A DNA stretch of 8,293 bases from Burkholderiales bacterium (GTDB taxonomy: Bacteria > Pseudomonadota > Gammaproteobacteria > Burkholderiales > Burkholderiaceae_C): positions 1 through 8,293 of the forward strand of contig CANFNE010000105.1 of NCBI GenBank assembly GCA_947448105.1. The letters run 5' to 3'. Of this stretch, positions 5,933 through 8,293 are shown piece after piece. The notes below the pieces were generated by a model. The model had not been told where the DNA came from, ran no database searches, and was given only the letters and a program-made list of their open reading frames with translations. Position 1 is the stretch's first letter. Each line of letters starts with the position of its first letter. The position numbers were made by a program, and so were the translations under genes.

Positions 5933-6898
5933 TCAGCCCGCAGCAAAAATGCGGCTGGCCAAGATGTCAGACGCCTCAATCGTGCGCAAGTCGTCTGCCG
6001 TGAGCACGCGGTCACGGTCAGCGAACAGGCGGCTGGCCTGGCGCAGGCGGGCACGGTCCAAGGCGTTGCGCACGCTGCGCGCATTGGCAAACTGCGGCTG
6101 CTGGATGCGCAGGCCCAGGTACTTCTCGAAGGCCGCTTCGGCGCCCGCACCAAAGCGGTAGTTTTGCTGCGCCAGCGTTTTATTGGAGATGTGCAGCAGC
6201 TCAGCCACCGCGTAGTCCGGAAAGTCCAGGTGGTGCGCAATGCGCGAGCGCATTCCGGGATTGGACTGGAAAAAGGTTTCCATACGGTCGTGGTAGCCCG
6301 CCAGAATCACCACCAGATCGTCGCGCTGGTTTTCCATCACCTGAAGCAAGATTTCAATCGCTTCCTGGCCGTAGTCGCGCTCGTTTTCTGGGCGATACAA
6401 ATAGTAGGCCTCGTCAATAAACAGCACCCCGCCCATGGCGCGCTTGAGCACTTCTTTGGTCTTGGGCGCGGTGTGGCCGATGTACTGGCCCACCAGATCG
6501 TCACGCGTCACCGACACCAGATGGCCTTTGCGCACATAGCCCAGGCGGTGCAGGATTTGCGCCATGCGCATCGCCACCGTGGTTTTGCCGGTGCCGGGGT
6601 TGCCGCTAAAACACATGTGCAAGCTCGGCGCCTGGCTGGTCAGGCCCAGGTTGACGCGCAGCTTGTCGATCACCAAGAGCGCGGCAATGTCACGGATGCG
6701 CGCCTTGACCGGCACCAGGCCGACCAAGTCGTCGTCCAACTCCTGCAACACCGCCTCCACCTGCGAGCCGGCCAGCACCTCGCCCACCGAGCGCGCACCG
6801 GCAGTGGCGTCCATCGCTGTCTCGGGAGCCACGGGCGCAGCGACCGCGGCTTGCGCCGCAGGCGTGCTGCCGGGAATGGAATAGGACGGGGCGTTCAT
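5933..6898 (-). CDS. cbbX: CbbX, red-type RuBisCO activase (AAA+ ATPase)
   Basis: 321 residues. CbbX is the hexameric AAA+ activase of red-type RuBisCO; it threads the carboxyl tail of the large subunit through its pore to release trapped sugar phosphates, and in R. sphaeroides is itself activated by ribulose-1,5-bisphosphate. Walker A is GNPGTGKTT at residues 99-107, pore loop Tyr139-Ile140-Gly141 in QYIGHTAPKTKE, Walker B LFIDEAYYL at 159-167, and the arginine region SNPGMRSRIAHH at 212-223 (Arg217, Arg219). The first 40 or so residues are Ala/Pro-rich and not conserved. The ATG at 6898 has no clear ribosome-binding site; an internal ATG (Met29, 6814-6812) would give about 293 residues and an amino end closer to the R. 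sphaeroides protein as I recall it, so the true start is open. It lies between cbbS (36-base gap) and cbbY, the standard place for red-type operons. Confidence 0.96.
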   Translation of the reverse strand: MNAPSYSIPGSTPAAQAAVAAPVAPETAMDATAGARSVGEVLAGSQVEAVLQELDDDLVGLVPVKARIRDIAALLVIDKLRVNLGLTSQAPSLHMCFSGNPGTGKTTVAMRMAQILHRLGYVRKGHLVSVTRDDLVGQYIGHTAPKTKEVLKRAMGGVLFIDEAYYLYRPENERDYGQEAIEILLQVMENQRDDLVVILAGYHDRMETFFQSNPGMRSRIAHHLDFPDYAVAELLHISNKTLAQQNYRFGAGAEAAFEKYLGLRIQQPQFANARSVRNALDRARLRQASRLFADRDRVLTADDLRTIEASDILASRIFAAG

Positions 6899-6934
6899 GG
6901 CGGTGCTTTTGGAGTTGGCAAGTGCGCGCCGGAC

Positions 6935-7375
6935 TTAGCCCTTGTAGCGCTCACCTTCGGGCTGGTTGGCGCCATAGCCGCGCGTGGTGTAGCGCAGCGA
7001 GCGGCCGTTCACTTCTTGGCGCTCGAGCATGAAGCCGGGCTCCACCGGCGGCCGGTTGACGATGAAGCTCATCGCAATGGTCTCCACGCCACGGGTCGAG
7101 TCAAACGCCATCATGCGGATGTAGTGGTTGGGAAACGCGGCGCGGCAGGCCTTGAGTTCTTGCATCACGCCTGCGGCGTCGTGCAGGTCAAACATGGGGT
7201 TGCCAAACATGCTCCAGTAGGTGTTGCGCGGGTGCGGGTCGTCGGTGTATTCCACGCTCCAGGCGTAGCCCTGGCGCAGGCCGTATTCGATTTGCAGGGT
7301 GATTTCGGCGTCGCTCAGGTCGGGCAAAAAGCTGAACTGGCCTTGCGTCAGGCGGCCGGTGGGATTGGTCATCAT
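6935..7375 (-). CDS. cbbS: RuBisCO small subunit, form IC (red type)
   Basis: 146 residues. Small subunit of the L8S8 carboxylase; it caps the large-subunit octamer. It starts MMTNPTGRLTQGQFSFLPDL, carries the conserved Trp-Ser-Val-Glu-Tyr and NTYWSMFGNPMFDL segments, and ends with a long tail after FIVNRPP (about residues 105-146, finishing GERYKG). That carboxyl extension is characteristic of red-type small subunits, where it forms a beta-hairpin in the central channel and helps assembly; green-type subunits lack it. Two ATGs stand in tandem. The first is preferred because AAGGAGAA (complement of 7383-7390) is 7 bases upstream of it. The gene follows cbbL by 33 bases and belongs to the same transcript. 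Confidence 0.97.
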   Translation of the reverse strand: MMTNPTGRLTQGQFSFLPDLSDAEITLQIEYGLRQGYAWSVEYTDDPHPRNTYWSMFGNPMFDLHDAAGVMQELKACRAAFPNHYIRMMAFDSTRGVETIAMSFIVNRPPVEPGFMLERQEVNGRSLRYTTRGYGANQPEGERYKG

Positions 7376-7382
7376 GGTGAGG

Positions 7383-7390
7383 TTCTCCTT
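7383..7390 (-). promoter_or_regulatory. Ribosome-binding site of cbbS
   Basis: The mRNA reads AAGGAGAA, a near-perfect Shine-Dalgarno and the strongest, with that of cbbP, in this operon. Its spacing favours the first of two adjacent ATG codons at 7375-7370. A strong site here fits the need to make small subunit in step with large subunit. Confidence 0.7.
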
Positions 7391-7408
7391 GTGCTTGCGG
7401 GGCGGGGG

Positions 7409-8293
7409 TCAGGCAACGGACGGGGTAGCGGCGTAGTCGCTGGAGTCGGTGCTTTGGTAGTTGAAGCTGATGTCGCCCCAGGTGTCCAAAGCGGCTTTCA
7501 GCGGCGTGCAGTGGTTGGCGGCCTCTTTCAAGATTTGCGGGCCTTCTTGCAGAATGTTGCGGCCCTCGTTGCGCGCCTTGACCATGGTTTCCAGCGCCAC
7601 GCGGTTGGCCACGGCACCGGCCTGGATGCCCATGGGGTGGCCGATGGTGCCGCCGCCAAACTGCAAAATCACGTCGTCGCCAAACAGGTCGAGCAACTGG
7701 TGCATTTGCCCGGCGTGGATGCCGCCGCTGGCCACGGGCATGACCTTTTTCAGGTCGGCCCAGTCCTGGTCAAAGTACAGGCCGCGCGGCAGGTCCATCT
7801 TGGTATAGCTGTCGCGGCAGACGTTGTAGTAGCCCTGCACCGTCATCGGGTCGCCTTCCAGCTTGCCCACGGCCGTGCCGGTGTGCAGGTGGTCGCAGCC
7901 AGCCAGGCGCAGCCATTTGGCAATCACCCTGAAACTCACGCCGTGGTTCTTCTGGCGGGTGTAGGTGCCGTGACCGGCCCGGTGCATGTGCATGATCATG
8001 TCGTTTTTGCGGCACCAGTTGGCCATGGACTGGATGGCGGTCCAGCCAATCACCAGGTCCACCATGATGACCACCGAGCCCAGATCTTTGGCGAACTCGG
8101 CGCGCTCGTACATGTCTTCCATGGTGGCGCCCGTGATGTTGAGGTAGCTGCCCTTGACTTCGCCAGTCTCGGCGCTGGCCTTGTTGACCGCGTCCATCAC
8201 AAACAAAAAGCGGTCACGCCAGTGCATAAAGGGCTGGCTGTTGATGTTCTCGTCGTCCTTCATGAAGTCCAGGCCGCCCTTGAGGCCCTCGTA
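7409..8293 (-). CDS. cbbL: RuBisCO large subunit, form IC, C-terminal 294 residues (5' end outside window)
   Basis: The frame is open to the right edge (TAC GAG GGC...), so about 190 amino-terminal residues and the operon promoter are missing. The large subunit carries the active site that adds CO2 to ribulose-1,5-bisphosphate. The visible part contains GGLDFMKDDENINSQPF: the Lys is the carbamylated residue (spinach Lys201), and the second Asp and the Glu are the Mg ligands (Asp203, Glu204). Also present are the catalytic His in MHMHRAGHG (spinach His294), DHLHTGTAVGKLEG (His327 and the loop-6 Lys334) and VASGGIH (Ser379). The residues around these motifs, such as HRAGHGTYTRQKNHG, where green-type enzymes have HRAMHAV, match red-type form IC. 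The carboxyl end (ATPSVA) is the segment CbbX grips in red-type enzymes. It heads the cbb operon and is followed by cbbS after 33 bases. Confidence 0.98.
   Translation of the reverse strand, partial: YEGLKGGLDFMKDDENINSQPFMHWRDRFLFVMDAVNKASAETGEVKGSYLNITGATMEDMYERAEFAKDLGSVVIMVDLVIGWTAIQSMANWCRKNDMIMHMHRAGHGTYTRQKNHGVSFRVIAKWLRLAGCDHLHTGTAVGKLEGDPMTVQGYYNVCRDSYTKMDLPRGLYFDQDWADLKKVMPVASGGIHAGQMHQLLDLFGDDVILQFGGGTIGHPMGIQAGAVANRVALETMVKARNEGRNILQEGPQILKEAANHCTPLKAALDTWGDISFNYQSTDSSDYAATPSVA

Noticed and set aside
5208..6161. Plus-strand open frame (317 codons) opposite cbbY and the end of cbbX
   Set aside because: It crosses two well-supported genes and their intergenic gap, and its translation is low-complexity with no recognisable motif.

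Overview
The window looks like chromosomal DNA from a GC-rich betaproteobacterium, probably Burkholderiales and perhaps Comamonadaceae. This rests on base composition, on the red-type (form IC) RuBisCO operon with cbbX and cbbY, and on the style of the type II secretion proteins. The taxon is an inference from remembered families, not a search result.

Layout. Positions 1-1626 on the plus strand hold the end of a type II secretion system cluster: the 3' part of gspE, then complete gspF. Everything to the right is on the minus strand. Read in its own direction, from the right edge leftward, it starts inside cbbL (RuBisCO large subunit, 5' end cut off) and continues with cbbS (small subunit), cbbX (AAA+ RuBisCO activase), cbbY (HAD phosphatase, probably xylulose-1,5-bisphosphatase), cbbF (class I fructose-1,6-bisphosphatase), cbbP (phosphoribulokinase) and cbbZ/gph (2-phosphoglycolate phosphatase). 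Gaps are 23-36 bases, with a 4-base ATGA overlap at cbbP/cbbZ, so this is one transcription unit whose promoter lies beyond the right edge. After cbbZ comes a 133-base spacer with a long imperfect hairpin. A two-gene HEPN/MNT module (nucleotidyltransferase, then HEPN-domain protein, overlapping by 4 bases) follows on the same strand and ends tail-to-tail with gspF.

How the genes work together. CbbP makes ribulose-1,5-bisphosphate. CbbL/CbbS fix CO2 onto it. CbbX pulls inhibitory sugar phosphates off RuBisCO, and CbbY destroys one such inhibitor. CbbZ removes the oxygenation product 2-phosphoglycolate. CbbF supplies fructose-6-phosphate for regeneration. The operon carries the cycle-specific enzymes and three repair functions, but none of the transketolase, epimerase, GAPDH, PGK or aldolase genes that extend the classic Ralstonia-type operon.

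The HEPN/MNT pair is the accessory part of the window. It is visibly lower in GC than its neighbours, resembles toxin-antitoxin or defence modules, and its HEPN protein lacks the usual RX4-6H ribonuclease motif. I did not find a wholly new system. The HEPN/MNT module and the structured spacer before it are the parts most worth a second look.
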